Positions 16,391-27,850 of a stretch of 32,158 nucleotides of DNA are shown piece by piece; within the stretch, counting starts at the first letter, position 1, and each line of letters opens with the position of its first letter. The DNA is taken from contig CAMDJS010000010.1 in assembly GCA_945900685.1 (NCBI GenBank), forward strand, positions 1 to 32,158, written 5' to 3'. A program made the translations under genes and the position numbers. The notes below the pieces were generated by a model. That model saw only the letters and a list, made by a program, of their open reading frames with translations, did no database searches and had not been told where the DNA came from. Source of the DNA: Bordetella parapertussis (lineage in GTDB: Bacteria; Pseudomonadota; Gammaproteobacteria; Burkholderiales; Burkholderiaceae_C).

Positions 16391-17491
16391 ATGAATGAAC
16401 AGCCAGTGAGTTTAGCGACAGACCTGCACCGCCTGTTACAGGCGCGTTTAAAGGCGCATGCGGGTTGGCTGCCGTTTGACAGGTTCATGGCCTTGGCGCT
16501 GTATGCGCCGGGTGCCGGTTATTACAGCGCCCGCAGTCGTCCGATTGGACGTATGCCTTCAGGCGGCAGCGATTTTGTGACAGCGCCTTTGGTGTCGCCT
16601 TTTTTCGGCCGGGCTCTGGCGCGCAGCGTTGACGAAGCCTTGCAGCATTGCAAACTTCAAAAAGTGATGGAGTTCGGCGCGGGTGACGGCAGCCTGGCTT
16701 TGCAATTGCTTGAAAGCCTGGGCGACAGCCTCACGCGCTATGACATCGTCGAGGTATCTGCGCATTTGCGGGAGCAACAAGCCGACAAACTCACAGCCTA
16801 TGCGCACAAAGTGCACTGGCTGGATGCATTGCCCGAGCAAATCCACGCAGTGGTCGTTGGCAACGAGGTGTTAGACGCCATGCCGGTCAAATTGCTGAAC
16901 AGGATTAAAAGCGTCTGGCATGAACGCGGCGTGAGTTGGGACGCTAGCCAACAGCGCTATGTCTGGCAAGACCAACCCACAGAACTCAGACCGCCTTGCC
17001 CCGTTGAGGGTGACCACGATTATTTGTGTGAAATCCATCCGCAAGCGCAAGCCTTCATGCACAGTCTGGGCGAGCGTTTGCAAACCGGCGTCGCCTTTTT
17101 CATGGACTATGGTTTTCCTGAGCATGAGTACTACCACGTGCAAAGACACATGGGCACGCTCATGTGCCACCAAGACCACCGCAGCGACACTGACCCTCTA
17201 AGCGATATAGGGCGCAAAGACATCACCTCGCATGTGGACTTCACCGCCATGGCCTTGGCCGCGCAGGACGCGGGGCTGCATTGTCTGGGCTACACCAGCC
17301 AAGCGCATTTCCTTATCAACAGCGGTTTACTGGGTTTGCTGGAGAATGCATCGGTGGTGGAGCGTCAGCAGGCGCAAATGCTGATCCAAGACCATGAAAT
17401 GGGTGAGTTGTTCAAAGTGATGGCGCTGGGGGCGGATAAGCCTTGGGAGCCTGTGGGTTTTGTGCAAGGCGACAGATCGCACCGTTTATAG
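16391..17491 (+). CDS. MidA/NDUFAF7-type SAM-dependent methyltransferase
   Basis: A 366-residue member of the COG1565 (DUF185) family; the mitochondrial relative NDUFAF7 methylates an arginine of a complex I subunit. Family signatures are FMALALYAPGAGYYSARSRP near residue 33, GSDFVTAPLVSPFFGRALAR, the SAM-binding VMEFGAGDGSLALQLL (about residues 92-107), VVVGNEVLDAMPVKLL, and FFMDYGFPEHEYYH. The C-terminal part contains SHVDFTAMALAAQDAGLHCLGYTSQAHFL, as expected. The start codon lies only 17 bases from that of the divergent SDR gene. A DUF2905 gene follows eight bases after the stop. The bacterial substrate is unknown. Confidence 0.88.
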   Translation: MNEQPVSLATDLHRLLQARLKAHAGWLPFDRFMALALYAPGAGYYSARSRPIGRMPSGGSDFVTAPLVSPFFGRALARSVDEALQHCKLQKVMEFGAGDGSLALQLLESLGDSLTRYDIVEVSAHLREQQADKLTAYAHKVHWLDALPEQIHAVVVGNEVLDAMPVKLLNRIKSVWHERGVSWDASQQRYVWQDQPTELRPPCPVEGDHDYLCEIHPQAQAFMHSLGERLQTGVAFFMDYGFPEHEYYHVQRHMGTLMCHQDHRSDTDPLSDIGRKDITSHVDFTAMALAAQDAGLHCLGYTSQAHFLINSGLLGLLENASVVERQQAQMLIQDHEMGELFKVMALGADKPWEPVGFVQGDRSHRL

Positions 17492-17499
17492 GTTGACAC

Positions 17500-17694
17500 A
17501 TGATTCGCTGGGTATTGGTGGTGTTTCTGGTGCTGTTGCTGATCCAAGGTGTGTCGCCTTGGTTGAATAAACTCGGTTTTGGCCGTTTGCCGGGCGATTT
17601 CCGTTTCAAGATTTTCGGCAAAGAGTTTTTCATTCCCCTCACCACCACACTCATTTTGAGCATGGTGTGCGCCTTGATCGCGCAGGTTTTCTGA
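17500..17694 (+). CDS. DUF2905-family small membrane protein
   Basis: A 64-residue protein with two predicted membrane helices (WVLVVFLVLLLIQGVSPWL, and TTTLILSMVCALIAQVF at the end) separated by the conserved LGRLPGDFRF-type loop seen here as GFGRLPGDFRFKIFGKEFFIPL. This is the DUF2905 pattern; its function is not known. It starts eight bases after the methyltransferase gene with an AGG ribosome site and is likely in the same transcript. It ends 46 bases before the efflux operon; no terminator is seen in between. Confidence 0.85.
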   Translation: MIRWVLVVFLVLLLIQGVSPWLNKLGFGRLPGDFRFKIFGKEFFIPLTTTLILSMVCALIAQVF

Positions 17695-17740
17695 CAGGGT
17701 TCATATGGTTGTCCATTTTTTTTCACGGTGTTGCTGACCC

Positions 17741-19000
17741 ATGTCTTTCATTCAATCCTTGCGTTTCAAACACCTTGCATCCATGGCCGCTTTGGTGCTG
17801 GTGGTGGGCGTTTGTGTGTGGCGCTTTGCAGATATTCAATCGCTTTGGCAACAGTATGTGCTTGGCGTCAGCAGCGCCACGGACAAAGACGCAGACAACA
17901 CCAAGGGCAAGTCCGGCGATAAATCCAAATACAGCGGTGGCCGACCCGGCAACAAAGACATGGGCGAGGGTGGTGGCAAGCCCACACCGGTGAGCACCGC
18001 GCAAGTCAAACGCACGGACATGCAAATAACGGTGCAGGCGCTGGGCAATATGACCGCCATGAACACGGCGGTGGTGCGTTCACAGGTGGACGGTGTGCTG
18101 AAAATTTTGCGTTTCACCGAAGGACAGCAGGTCCAAGCCGGGCAATTACTGGCCGAGATTGATGCACGCGCTTTCGAGTCCCAACTGAACCAAGCGCTGG
18201 GTCAGTTGGCGCGCGACAACGCGCAATTGCTGAACGCTCAACTCGATTTACAGCGTTACCAAGACTTGCTGAAAAAAGACGCGATCGCGCGCCAACAAGT
18301 CGAAACACAAGCCGCGCTGGTGTCGCAATTGCAAGGCACGGTGCAAGCCGATCAAGCGCAAGTGGACGCGGCACGTTTGCAGTTGTCCTACACGCGCGTG
18401 ACCGCACCCATCAGCGGACGTTTGGGTTTGAAGCAGGCCGAGTTAGGCAGTCTGGTGCGTGCGGGCGACGCCAACGGTTTGGTCACCATCACCCAGACCC
18501 AGCCGATGGCCGTGGTATTCGCGGTGCCGGAAATGCATGTGCCGTTGATCATGCGCAAACTCAAATCTGGTCAGGCTTTGGCGGTGCAAGCCTGGGACAG
18601 AGAGCACAAACAAAAGTTGGCTGCAGGCCGTGTCAGCACCACCGACAACGCCATCGATCTGGCCACCGGCACCTTGAAACTCAAGGCCACGTTGGATAAC
18701 CGCGACGGTCAGTTGTTCCCCAACCAGTTTGCGCAAATCGAGTTGCAACTCGACACTTTGAAAAACACCTTGGTCGTACCTACGGCCTCGGTGCAACGAG
18801 GTTCACAAGGCAATTTTGTGTTGGTGGTGCAAGACGAAGGTACCGTCAAATCGGTGGCGGTGCAATTGTTGGCTGTACAAGAAGACCGGCAAGCGATTCA
18901 GTCCGATGAATTGAAAGAAGGCGACAGCGTGGTCACCGACGGCTCTGACCGTTTGCGCTCCGGCAGCAAGGTCGAGGTGGTGAAAGCCGCCAAGCCATGA
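17741..19000 (+). CDS. mdtA: RND efflux periplasmic adaptor (MdtA-like)
   Basis: A 419-residue membrane fusion protein linking the inner-membrane RND pump to the outer-membrane channel. An N-terminal membrane anchor (residues about 12-28) is followed by a low-complexity Lys/Gly-rich linker. The lipoyl half-motif [27 protein letters not shown] comes next, then a coiled-coil hairpin rich in Gln/Ala, the second lipoyl half [23 protein letters not shown], the beta-barrel and the membrane-proximal domain ([19 protein letters not shown]). It is the first gene of a four-gene unit in which each gene overlaps the next by ATGA. MdtABC pumps of enterobacteria export novobiocin and bile salts; substrates here are unknown. 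No two-component or repressor gene is adjacent. Confidence 0.92.
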   Translation: MSFIQSLRFKHLASMAALVLVVGVCVWRFADIQSLWQQYVLGVSSATDKDADNTKGKSGDKSKYSGGRPGNKDMGEGGGKPTPVSTAQVKRTDMQITVQALGNMTAMNTAVVRSQVDGVLKILRFTEGQQVQAGQLLAEIDARAFESQLNQALGQLARDNAQLLNAQLDLQRYQDLLKKDAIARQQVETQAALVSQLQGTVQADQAQVDAARLQLSYTRVTAPISGRLGLKQAELGSLVRAGDANGLVTITQTQPMAVVFAVPEMHVPLIMRKLKSGQALAVQAWDREHKQKLAAGRVSTTDNAIDLATGTLKLKATLDNRDGQLFPNQFAQIELQLDTLKNTLVVPTASVQRGSQGNFVLVVQDEGTVKSVAVQLLAVQEDRQAIQSDELKEGDSVVTDGSDRLRSGSKVEVVKAAKP

Positions 19001-22000
19001 ATCTCTCGCGGTTGTTCATACTGCGACCGGTTGCCACGTCGCTGTTGATGCTGGCTTTGTTGCTCACCGGTGCTTTGGCATACCGCTTGTTGCCAGTGGC
19101 CTCGCTGCCGCAAGTCGATTACCCGACGATACAAGTCAGCACCTTGTACCCGGGCGCGAGTCCGCAGGTAATGACCGCGTCTGTCACCGCACCGCTGGAG
19201 CGGCAGTTCGGCCAAATGCCGGGCTTGGCCTTGATGACCTCGGTCAGTTCGGGCGGTGCGTCTGTCATTACTTTGCGTTTTTCGTTGAAGCTGCCGCTGG
19301 ATGTGGCCGAGCAACAAGTGCAAGCCGCGATCAACGCCAGTGCCAATTTTTTACCGGCGGACTTGCCCATGCCACCGGGCTACAGCAAAGTCAATCCAGC
19401 GGATGCACCCGTCATGACGCTGGCGATCAGCGCCGACGACATGCCGATGACGCTGATTCACGATCTGGTGGAAAACCGCTTGGCTATGCGTTTGTCGCAA
19501 GTCAGCGGGGTGGGACTGGTCAGCATTGCCGGTGGACAACGCCCTGCGGTGCGTGTGCAAGTGAATCCGCAAGCCTTGGCTGCCGCAGGTTTGTCGCTGG
19601 AAGATGTGCGCAACGCCATCAACCTGTCCAACGTGAACATGGCCAAAGGCAATTTCGATGGCGCGGCGCGCGCTTCCAGTTTGGATGCCAACGACCAACT
19701 GCGTTCACCTAAAGACTACGAGCGCATGGTGCTGGCTTTTATCAGAGGAAACCCGCTGCGACTCGGTGATGTGGCCGACATTGTGCAAGCCCCAGAAAAC
19801 AACCGGCTCGCGGCCTGGGCGAACGACAAGCGTGCCATCATCGTCAACATACAGCGCCAGCCCGGCGCGAATGTGATTGAGACCGTCGAGCGTATCCAAC
19901 AACAATTGCCCCTGTTGCGCGAAGCCATGCCGCCGGGCGTGAAGGTGCAGGTGCTGACCGACCGCACGGTCACCATACGCGCTTCGGTGCGTGATGTGCA
20001 GTTCGAATTGCTGCTGTCTATCGCGCTGGTGGTGATGGTGATCTTTTTGTTTTTACGCAGTGCGGCTGCTACTTTGATACCTGCGGTGGTCGTGCCTTTG
20101 TCGTTGGTCGGCACATTCGGCGTCATGTACTTGGCCGGTTTTTCCATCAACAACCTGACCTTGATGGCCTTGACGGTGGCCACTGGTTTTGTGGTGGACG
20201 ACGCTATTGTGATGATTGAAAACATCGCACGCTATTTGCAAGACCCACTCAAACCCATGCGGCCTTTGCAAGCGGCATTGGAAGGCGCGAGACAAATCGG
20301 CTTCACCATCATTTCGCTGACGTTTTCGCTGGTAGCGGTGTTGATACCGCTTTTGTTCATGGGTGATGTGGTGGGGCGCTTGTTCCATGAATTCGCCATC
20401 ACGCTGGCGGTGGCGATCCTCATTTCAGCCGTGGTGTCGTTGACCCTCACACCGATGATGTGCGCTTATATGTTGCGCCCGGCGACCACTGCGAACGCGC
20501 AAAGTTTGCACACACCGGCTTGGTTGCAATGGTGTATTGACCGTTACGCCTCAGGTTTGCAGCGTGTGCTGGACAGACCGTTGCAAACCTTGGCTGTCTT
20601 TGGTTTGACGGTGATGATGACCGTGGCTTTGTATGTGTGGATGCCCAAAGGTTTTTTCCCAGTGCAAGACACGGGCGCGGTGCAAGTCATCACCGAGGCC
20701 ACGCAGTCGACCTCGTTTGCCGCCATGTCTGAGCGCCAACAAGCGCTGGCAGTTGTGCTGCTCAAAGACCCGGCGGTGCAAAGCCTGAGTTCATTCATCG
20801 GTGTCGATGGGCCGAACACCACTTTGAACACCGGGCGCATGACTTTGAATTTGGTGCCCAAATCGCAACGCGATGCGCCGCTGGCCGACATACTGCAACG
20901 CCTATCGCAATCAGCCGACGGCATCAGCGGCATGCGTATCTATTTGCAGCCCTTGCAAGATCTGAGTTTGGAAGATCGGGTGGCGCGCACCCAGTACCGT
21001 TTTTTGCTCAGCGGACCGGACAACGAAGCGCTGGGCTTATGGTCGCAACGACTGCTGGCGCAACTGCGGCAACACCCTTCGCTGGCAGAAGTCGCCAGTG
21101 ATTTTCAAGACCAAGGTTTGCAGGCGTATGTGCGCATAGACAGAGATGCCGCCAGCCGTTTGGGCGTGAGCGTGGCGGCCATAGACAACGCGCTCTACAA
21201 CGCTTTCGGTCAACGTTTGGTGTCGACCATCTTCACGCAAAGCAACCAGTACCGCGTGGTGCTTGAAGTCAATGCCAAAGAACGCATGGGCCCACAAGCA
21301 TTGGCACGATTGACAGTGCCGTCTGTCAGCGGTGTGCAGGTGCCGCTCAGTAGCGTGGCGACCCTAGAAGAACGTGCGGCGCTTTTAAGCCAGGTGCATG
21401 TGAACCAGTTTCCGGCGGTGACTTTGTCGTTCCAGCCTTCGCAGGATGCCTCACTCGGCGAGGCCGTGGCCGCGATTGACCAGACTTGGCAGCAAATGCG
21501 CGAGCAAAACAAAGTACCCAACAGCATAGAGTCGCGGTTTGAAGGTGCGGCGCTCGCGTTTCAAGCGTCGTTAACCCACAGTTTGTGGCTGGTGCTGGCA
21601 GCAGTGGTCACTATGTACATCGTGCTCGGTGTGCTGTATGAAAGTTACATCCATCCGGTGACGATTTTGTCCACGCTGCCCTCTGCTGCTTTGGGTGCAT
21701 TGCTGGCGCTGTGGTTGGCGCGACTCGACATCAGTTTGATCGCCGTGATCGGCATTATTTTGTTGATAGGCATCGTCAAGAAAAACGCCATCATGATGAT
21801 TGACTTTGCGCTGGATGCGGAGCGCCGTCAAGGCTTGTCACCGCGCCAAGCGATTGAGCAAGCCTGTTTGCTGCGTTTCAGACCTATTTTGATGACCACC
21901 TTGTGCGCCTTGCTCGGTGCGTTGCCGTTGATGCTGGGTACGGGTGTGGGCAGCGAATTGCGGCATCCGCTGGGCGTGACCTTGGTCGGCGGCTTGATCC

Positions 22001-22092
22001 TCAGTCAATGGCTGACCTTGTTCACCACGCCCGTCATTTATTTGATGCTTGAACGCTTGGTCTCCAAGCGTTCAGCGATTGACACACCATGA
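18997..22092 (+). CDS. mdtB: RND efflux permease (MdtB-like)
   Basis: A 1031-residue inner-membrane proton-driven pump of the HAE1 RND family, with the standard 12-helix, two-repeat layout and two large periplasmic loops. It begins [21 protein letters not shown] and the first loop carries [20 protein letters not shown]. The proton-relay acids are seen in [16 protein letters not shown] (Asp401-Asp402) and the lysines in [18 protein letters not shown] (Lys928-Lys929). [13 protein letters not shown] and [20 protein letters not shown] are further family marks. It overlaps mdtA and mdtC by four bases each. A pair of non-identical permeases following one adaptor is the MdtBC arrangement, where the pump is a heterotrimer. 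Confidence 0.95.
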   Translation: MNLSRLFILRPVATSLLMLALLLTGALAYRLLPVASLPQVDYPTIQVSTLYPGASPQVMTASVTAPLERQFGQMPGLALMTSVSSGGASVITLRFSLKLPLDVAEQQVQAAINASANFLPADLPMPPGYSKVNPADAPVMTLAISADDMPMTLIHDLVENRLAMRLSQVSGVGLVSIAGGQRPAVRVQVNPQALAAAGLSLEDVRNAINLSNVNMAKGNFDGAARASSLDANDQLRSPKDYERMVLAFIRGNPLRLGDVADIVQAPENNRLAAWANDKRAIIVNIQRQPGANVIETVERIQQQLPLLREAMPPGVKVQVLTDRTVTIRASVRDVQFELLLSIALVVMVIFLFLRSAAATLIPAVVVPLSLVGTFGVMYLAGFSINNLTLMALTVATGFVVDDAIVMIENIARYLQDPLKPMRPLQAALEGARQIGFTIISLTFSLVAVLIPLLFMGDVVGRLFHEFAITLAVAILISAVVSLTLTPMMCAYMLRPATTANAQSLHTPAWLQWCIDRYASGLQRVLDRPLQTLAVFGLTVMMTVALYVWMPKGFFPVQDTGAVQVITEATQSTSFAAMSERQQALAVVLLKDPAVQSLSSFIGVDGPNTTLNTGRMTLNLVPKSQRDAPLADILQRLSQSADGISGMRIYLQPLQDLSLEDRVARTQYRFLLSGPDNEALGLWSQRLLAQLRQHPSLAEVASDFQDQGLQAYVRIDRDAASRLGVSVAAIDNALYNAFGQRLVSTIFTQSNQYRVVLEVNAKERMGPQALARLTVPSVSGVQVPLSSVATLEERAALLSQVHVNQFPAVTLSFQPSQDASLGEAVAAIDQTWQQMREQNKVPNSIESRFEGAALAFQASLTHSLWLVLAAVVTMYIVLGVLYESYIHPVTILSTLPSAALGALLALWLARLDISLIAVIGIILLIGIVKKNAIMMIDFALDAERRQGLSPRQAIEQACLLRFRPILMTTLCALLGALPLMLGTGVGSELRHPLGVTLVGGLILSQWLTLFTTPVIYLMLERLVSKRSAIDTP

Positions 22093-25000
22093 ATCTGTCG
22101 GCGGTGTTTGTTGCCCGGCCTGTGGCCACCACGCTGCTGAGTTTGGGTGTGGCATTGGCCGGTGTGTTGTCTTACCGTTTGTTGCCGGTAGCACCTTTGC
22201 CGCAAGTGGACTACCCGGCTATTTCAGTGCAGGCCAGTTTGCCCGGCGCCAGTCCCGAGACCATGGCGACGACTGTGGCCACACCACTTGAACGCGCCTT
22301 GGGCAGCATCGCTGGAGTGAATGAGATGACCTCCACCTCATCCCAAGGCAGCACCCGCATCAGTTTGCAATTTGATTTGGAGCGCGACATCAATGGCGCG
22401 GCCCGCGATGTGCAAGCCGCCCTCAATCTGGCGCAAACTCTGTTGCCCACCGGCATGCCCGGGCGACCCACCTACCGCAAAGTCAACCCGGCGGAAAGCC
22501 CGATGCTGATTCTTGCGCTGACTTCGCAAAGCCATTCGCGTGCGTCTATGGTTGACTTGGCTTCAACGGTACTCGTGCAGCGCTTGTCGCAAGTTGATGG
22601 TGTCGGTCAGGTCAGCATCGGCGGCGGTGCCTTGCCTGCTGTGCGCGTGGCGGTGCAACCCGAGCGCATGTCGTCCTATGGCATCTCACTAGAAGACGTG
22701 CGCCAGACCTTGGTGGCAGGCAATGCACATCGACCCAAAGGTATGGTGGAAGACGAGCACCAGTCCTGGCAGATTGAGGCCAATGACCAGGCGCGCACAC
22801 CCGCTGAATACGCAGGCATGGTGATTCGCTACCAGAACAACCGCGCGGTGCGTGTGCAGGATGTGGCCCAAGTCACCGAGGCCATGCAAGATGTGCGCAC
22901 CGATGGCATCTCGCAAGGCAAACCGGCGGTGTTGCTGGTACTGTTCCAGCAACCGGGCGCGAATGTGATTGAAGCCGTGGACGCAGTGCGGCGCTTGCTG
23001 CCTTCGCTGCAAAAAGATGTGCCTGAGGGCATGAGCATGGAAGTGGTGTCAGACCGCACACCGACGATTCGCGCCTCGCTGAACGAGATTCAAAAGTCGC
23101 TGGCCATTTCCACGGGCTTGGTGATCTTGGTGGTGGCTTTGTTTTTAAAGCGCTGGCGCACGGCCTTGATACCGGCGGTGGCAGTGCCGCTGTCATTGGC
23201 AGGTACTTTTGCTGTCATGTATTTGATGAAGTTCAGTTTGAACAATCTCAGCCTGATGGCCTTGACGATTGCCACCGGTTTTGTGGTGGACGATGCCATC
23301 GTGGTGCTCGAGCACATCACCCGATTGCGCGAGCGCGGCATGCCTTTGCGTCAGGCGGTGTTGCAAGGCACGCGCGACATTGGGTTTACCGTGGTCGCTA
23401 TCAGTGTGTCCTTGGTCGCTGTCTTCATTCCCATTCTTTTCATGGGCGGTGTGCTGGGGCGTTTGTTCCATGAGTTCGCCGTGGTGATGACCTCAGCCAT
23501 TCTCATTTCGCTGTTGGTGTCATTGACCACCACGCCGATGATGTGTGCTTTACTGCTGCCTGCACAGCCTTCGCTACCTATCAAAAAACGCGGCACAACT
23601 TTACTTGCCAGAGGCTATAGACGCAGCCTGGCTTGGGCTTTGCGACACCAATGGTTGATGTGGTTGGTGTTGATCGCCACCATCGGTTTGAATATCTCTT
23701 TGTACCGCGCCATCCCCAAAGGGTTTTTCCCGCAGCAAGACACCGGGCGCATCAACGGCTACATACGCGCCGATCAAAGCTCGTCATTTCTGGCCATGCA
23801 GCAACGTTTGCACAGCATGCTGGCGATTGTGCAAGCCGACCCGGCGGTGTTGAACGTCACAGGCTTTACCGGCAACAGCCAGCGTAACGCAGCGCAAATG
23901 TTCATGACCTTGAAACCGCGCCATGAGCGCGACGCCAGTGCAGACGAAGTGGTGAAACGCTTGCGCGCGAAATTATCCAAAGAACCTGGCGCACGTTTGT
24001 TCATGACGCCGGTGCAGGACTTGCGCATAGGCGCGCGTAGCAGCGATTCGCAATTCGAGTACAGCATCAAAGCCGATGAGTTGTCCGAGTTGCGCGAGTG
24101 GGAACCGAAAATCCGCCGCGCCATGGCCAAGTTGAAAGAACTTGAAGACATCAACAATGCATACGAAGACCGAGGCATACAAACCTCCTTGGTGATAGAC
24201 CGTGATGCGGCAGCCAGGCTGGGTTTGAGTATGCGCAGCATAGACAACACGTTGTCCAATGCTTACTCGCAACGACAGGTCAGCACGATTTACAACCCGT
24301 TGAACCAATACCGCGTGGTGCTTGAACTCGCCGCCGAGTATTTACAAAACCCGTCTTCGCTGGACAGCTTGCAGTTCATCAATGACAAAGGGCAAGCCGT
24401 GCCTTTGCGTGCGTTTGCGCAAGTGGTGATGAGTGGCACATCGCTGTCGGTGTCACATGATGCAGGCGTGCCGTCAGACACTTTCAGTTTCAGTTTGGCG
24501 CCGGGTGTGAGTTTGTCGCAAGCCACTGAGGCCATCAACGACACTGTCGCCCAATTGCATTTGCCGGTGTCGGTGCGCGGCAGTTTTGCAGGCACGGCGA
24601 ATGCCTTTGAGAAATCTTTGAAAACCCAGCCTATGTTGTTGCTCGCTGCGTTGGTCACGCTTTATCTGGTGTTGGGTGTGTTGTATGAAAGCTTGCTTCA
24701 TCCGCTGACGATTTTGTCCAGTTTGCCGTCTGCCGGTGTTGGCGCTTTGCTGGCACTGATGTTGTTTGACACCGAGTTCAGCGTGATCGCCATGATCGGT
24801 ATTTTGTTGTTGATAGGCATTGTCAAAAAGAACGCGATATTGATGATTGACTTTGCTTTGCAAACACAGCGCTACGGGCGCAGTGCAGCGCAATCGATTT
24901 ACCTGTCGGCGCAACTTCGCTTGCGCCCGATTCTGATGACCACAGCGGCCGCCATGCTGGGTGCGATTCCTTTGGCGCTGGCCTACGGCGTGGGCGCAGA

Positions 25001-25181
25001 GATGCGTCAACCGCTGGGCTTGTCAGTGCTGGGCGGCTTGTTGCTGAGTCAGTTGCTGACGCTCTACACCACGCCGATTGTGTTTGTCGGACTCGAGCGT
25101 ATGCGCGCGCGCGTGCTTGGGCCGCGTGTGCCAACCACAGACAGGCACAATCTCACACCTATGAACGGACACATGGCATGA
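22089..25181 (+). CDS. mdtC: RND efflux permease (MdtC-like)
   Basis: A 1030-residue partner permease of the preceding gene. The N-terminus [19 protein letters not shown] and [20 protein letters not shown] are characteristic of MdtC. The proton-relay pair is Asp401-Asp402 in [15 protein letters not shown] and the lysines are Lys913-Lys914 in [15 protein letters not shown], so this subunit also keeps a full relay. [15 protein letters not shown] and [25 protein letters not shown] are present. The C-terminal tail after the last helix is charged and short. Translation is probably coupled to mdtB and the outer-membrane factor by four-base overlaps on both sides. Confidence 0.95.
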   Translation: MNLSAVFVARPVATTLLSLGVALAGVLSYRLLPVAPLPQVDYPAISVQASLPGASPETMATTVATPLERALGSIAGVNEMTSTSSQGSTRISLQFDLERDINGAARDVQAALNLAQTLLPTGMPGRPTYRKVNPAESPMLILALTSQSHSRASMVDLASTVLVQRLSQVDGVGQVSIGGGALPAVRVAVQPERMSSYGISLEDVRQTLVAGNAHRPKGMVEDEHQSWQIEANDQARTPAEYAGMVIRYQNNRAVRVQDVAQVTEAMQDVRTDGISQGKPAVLLVLFQQPGANVIEAVDAVRRLLPSLQKDVPEGMSMEVVSDRTPTIRASLNEIQKSLAISTGLVILVVALFLKRWRTALIPAVAVPLSLAGTFAVMYLMKFSLNNLSLMALTIATGFVVDDAIVVLEHITRLRERGMPLRQAVLQGTRDIGFTVVAISVSLVAVFIPILFMGGVLGRLFHEFAVVMTSAILISLLVSLTTTPMMCALLLPAQPSLPIKKRGTTLLARGYRRSLAWALRHQWLMWLVLIATIGLNISLYRAIPKGFFPQQDTGRINGYIRADQSSSFLAMQQRLHSMLAIVQADPAVLNVTGFTGNSQRNAAQMFMTLKPRHERDASADEVVKRLRAKLSKEPGARLFMTPVQDLRIGARSSDSQFEYSIKADELSELREWEPKIRRAMAKLKELEDINNAYEDRGIQTSLVIDRDAAARLGLSMRSIDNTLSNAYSQRQVSTIYNPLNQYRVVLELAAEYLQNPSSLDSLQFINDKGQAVPLRAFAQVVMSGTSLSVSHDAGVPSDTFSFSLAPGVSLSQATEAINDTVAQLHLPVSVRGSFAGTANAFEKSLKTQPMLLLAALVTLYLVLGVLYESLLHPLTILSSLPSAGVGALLALMLFDTEFSVIAMIGILLLIGIVKKNAILMIDFALQTQRYGRSAAQSIYLSAQLRLRPILMTTAAAMLGAIPLALAYGVGAEMRQPLGLSVLGGLLLSQLLTLYTTPIVFVGLERMRARVLGPRVPTTDRHNLTPMNGHMA

Positions 25182-26536
25182 ACCACCGACTACATCAGCT
25201 CAGCGTGCTCAGCGTTTGCCTGACACTGGCAGCTTGCAGCAGTTGGTTCAAGCCAGCAACATTACCCGCTGCGCCCGCCATGACCGAGATGCAAAACCAG
25301 CCGGGTGCCGAGATAGAAACGCAGTGGTGGGCCTTGTTCAAAGACCCCGAACTCAACCGTTTGATGGCGCAAATGGAACAAGGCAACTTGAATATGCAGT
25401 TGATGTCGGCCAAGGTCAAACAAGCGCAGGCGGCATTGGCCGGTGCGCAAAGCAGTTTTTCTCCCAGCGTGTCTTTAAGCCCAGCGGTCACGCGTTCGCA
25501 AACTGCTTCCAACAAACAGACCAATACTGTGAGCATCGCAGCGCCCGTCACATGGGAGTGGGATGTCTGGGGCCGTTTGGATGCCTTGGCCACCGCAGCC
25601 AAGGCGGGTGCGCAGGCCAGTCAGAACGACTTGGCGCTGGCGCGTTTGTCAGCGCAGGCCAGTCTGGTGCAAACCTATGTCGCCATACGCGCAGCCGAGC
25701 AGCAAGCGCATGTCTTGACGCAAGCGCAAACGGCGTATGAACGTGCTTTGCAATTGACCCGTTACCGTTATGAAGCCGGTGTGGTGTCAGCCGCCGATGT
25801 GGCGCAGGCGCAATTGCAATTCAGCAGCACACAAGCGCAACTCATCGATGTCAACAGCAGTCGCCAACAATTGCTGAACGCCTTGGCGGTGTTGAGCGGT
25901 CAAGCGCCGGGAGACTTGAACCTGAGTGCCAACGCGAAACTGCCGGCGTTGCCCGCATTGCCCGAGGTGGTGCCAGCTTCGTTGCTACAAAGACGCCCTG
26001 ATGTGCGCGCTGCCCAGCAGCGGGTACTGGCGGCACAAGCGAATGCGGGTGCAGCCCAAGCGGCATTTTTTCCAAGCTTGAGTTTTGCGGCAAGTGCGGG
26101 CTATAGCAACAGCAGTTTGAGTGGCTTGATCAGTGCGTCCAATTTGTTGTGGTCATTCGGTCCCAGCTTGGCTTTGAATTTGCTGGACGGGGGTCAGCTC
26201 AAAGCAGCACAAGCCGGTGCACTCGCCGCATTGGAAGAAGCAGGTATTGCGTATCAACAAACGGTGCTGCAAGGTTTACAGGAAATGCAAGACAACTTGG
26301 TGTCGGCTTACCAATTGCAATTGCAAATACAAGCGCAGTCTGAAGCGGTGGCAGCGGCCCAACAAAACCTGAACATCAACGAAGCGCAATACGCGGCAGG
26401 CACCGTCAGTTATTTGAATGTGGTGACGGCACAGACAGCTGCCTTGTCAGCTGAACGTAGTTTGATAGACATACAAAGCCGCCGGGTGTTGGCGGTCACG
26501 CAGTTGATGAAGAACCTGGCCGGGCGTATGGATTGA
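25178..26536 (+). CDS. Outer-membrane efflux lipoprotein (NodT/OprM family)
   Basis: A 452-residue outer-membrane channel of the RND/NodT family. The signal peptide ends in a lipobox (LTLAAC, Cys20), so the mature protein is lipid-anchored. WWALFKDPELNRLM is the usual opening of the family, followed by two long helical repeats rich in Gln/Ala (each an OEP domain) with the repeated Leu-Leu-Gln-Arg-Arg-Pro-Asp-Val type motif at ASLLQRRPDVRAAQQRVL. It closes the RND operon and overlaps mdtC by four bases, giving a complete tripartite pump in one transcript. The convergent cca gene ends 24 bases later. Confidence 0.93.
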   Translation: MNHRLHQLSVLSVCLTLAACSSWFKPATLPAAPAMTEMQNQPGAEIETQWWALFKDPELNRLMAQMEQGNLNMQLMSAKVKQAQAALAGAQSSFSPSVSLSPAVTRSQTASNKQTNTVSIAAPVTWEWDVWGRLDALATAAKAGAQASQNDLALARLSAQASLVQTYVAIRAAEQQAHVLTQAQTAYERALQLTRYRYEAGVVSAADVAQAQLQFSSTQAQLIDVNSSRQQLLNALAVLSGQAPGDLNLSANAKLPALPALPEVVPASLLQRRPDVRAAQQRVLAAQANAGAAQAAFFPSLSFAASAGYSNSSLSGLISASNLLWSFGPSLALNLLDGGQLKAAQAGALAALEEAGIAYQQTVLQGLQEMQDNLVSAYQLQLQIQAQSEAVAAAQQNLNINEAQYAAGTVSYLNVVTAQTAALSAERSLIDIQSRRVLAVTQLMKNLAGRMD

Positions 26537-26551
26537 TAGCGGTCTGGATTG

Positions 26552-26570
26552 AACGGCGTATCAAGCCGTT
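26552..26570. terminator. Possible hairpin between the efflux operon and cca
   Basis: AACGGC at 26552-26557 pairs with GCCGTT at 26565-26570 across a seven-base loop, at the meeting point of two convergent genes. It lacks a T run on either side and overlaps the last codons of cca, so its strength as a terminator is doubtful. Confidence 0.35.
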
Positions 26571-27805
26571 AAATCCGCACGCAACACAGGGTGCTGAGAA
26601 ATCGCCTTGACTCGCGCATGTTCGATGCGTTTGCCCACGTCCATGCCCGACAGACCTTGCTGTATGGCTTGTTCGGCAATCCAAGCTGTATCAACATCAA
26701 GTGCTTCGTTCAATAAAGCTTGTAAGCGCGCCGATTGCGGGTAGTCGCGTTGCTGCAACCCCAAGCGACCGCGCGCATCGCACTCACAGGCTTGCAGCAC
26801 CAGCGCAAAACGCTCCGGGCGACGCAGCGCATCACACCTTGTCAAAAGCCGCAAGACAGCTTCTGCACCCAACGACTGCGACGCGTGTATGTGGCCGTGT
26901 TCACGTGCCACCACTTCGGCCAGTTCTTTGCAATGCACCGGCACGCGCCAGCGTTCACACAGTCCGCGCAATAACTTGACACTGCGTTCCTCATGCCCGA
27001 TGTGACGGGGCAGTTTGTCAGTTGCGGTTGTACCTTTGCCCAGGTCGTGACACAGCGCGGCAAACCGCACTTCTACAGGCGCGTTGATAGCTGCGGATTG
27101 GTCCAACACCATTTCCAAATGCACACCGGTGTCAATTTCCGGGTGGTGTTCGGCGGGTTGTGGCACGCCATACAAACGGTCCACTTCAGGCAACAATTTT
27201 TTCAATGCACCGCAGTCGCGCAACACCTGCAACATGCGCGAAGGTTTTGCGGACATCAATCCTTTGGACAGTTCCTGCCAGACCCGTTCGCTGACCAAGG
27301 CATCCACTTCACCGGCGGCCACCATGTCTTGCATTAGCACCAAGGTGTGTTTGTCCACTTTGAAATCGGGAAGGCGCGCCGCAAAACGCGCCACACGCAG
27401 TATGCGCACCGGGTCTTCGCGAAACGCCTCAGTCACATGCCGCAGCACTTGGTGTTGCAAATCAAGTTGACCGCCATAAGGATCGATCAGCGTGCCGTCC
27501 TCGGCTTGGGCGATGGCGTTGATGCTGAGGTCGCGCCTTGCCAGGTCTTCTTCTAATGTGACATCGGGGGACGCATGCACCACAAAGCCTTTGTAGCCGG
27601 GCGCGGTTTTGCGCTCGGTGCGCGCGAGTGCGTATTCCTCGTGGGTGCGCGGATGTAAAAACACGGGAAAGTCCTTGCCCACTGGTGTGAAGCCCTGCGC
27701 GGCCATGGCCTCCGGTGTGCTGCCCACCACCACCCAATCGCGATCCGAACCTGTGATGCCAAGCATTCTGTCGCGTACTGCGCCGCCCACGAGATAGGTT
27801 TTCAC
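26561..27805 (-). CDS. cca: Multifunctional CCA tRNA nucleotidyltransferase
   Basis: A 414-residue class II CCA-adding enzyme that builds or repairs the 3' CCA end of tRNAs. The nucleotidyltransferase head reads YLVGGAVRDRMLG and GSDRDWVVVG, with catalytic Asp21 and Asp23. LARRDLSINAIA and FREDPVRILRVARFAAR are the conserved second and third motifs. A C-terminal HD domain is present (VHLEMVLDQ and FAALCHDLGKG), as in the long gammaproteobacterial/betaproteobacterial form with phosphatase and phosphodiesterase activities. It lies 45 bases from the NDUFA9-like gene on the same strand and may share its transcript. Confidence 0.96.
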   Translation of the reverse strand: MKTYLVGGAVRDRMLGITGSDRDWVVVGSTPEAMAAQGFTPVGKDFPVFLHPRTHEEYALARTERKTAPGYKGFVVHASPDVTLEEDLARRDLSINAIAQAEDGTLIDPYGGQLDLQHQVLRHVTEAFREDPVRILRVARFAARLPDFKVDKHTLVLMQDMVAAGEVDALVSERVWQELSKGLMSAKPSRMLQVLRDCGALKKLLPEVDRLYGVPQPAEHHPEIDTGVHLEMVLDQSAAINAPVEVRFAALCHDLGKGTTATDKLPRHIGHEERSVKLLRGLCERWRVPVHCKELAEVVAREHGHIHASQSLGAEAVLRLLTRCDALRRPERFALVLQACECDARGRLGLQQRDYPQSARLQALLNEALDVDTAWIAEQAIQQGLSGMDVGKRIEHARVKAISQHPVLRADLTA

Positions 27806-27850
27806 AACTGAGGCTCGCGGGTTAAAGCATGCATAGGGTTTGAAATGTAT

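Noticed and set aside
19716..20225. Long minus-strand frame inside mdtB (169 codons)
   Set aside because: Shadow of the permease; no start context, no domain, and the sense strand is unambiguous.
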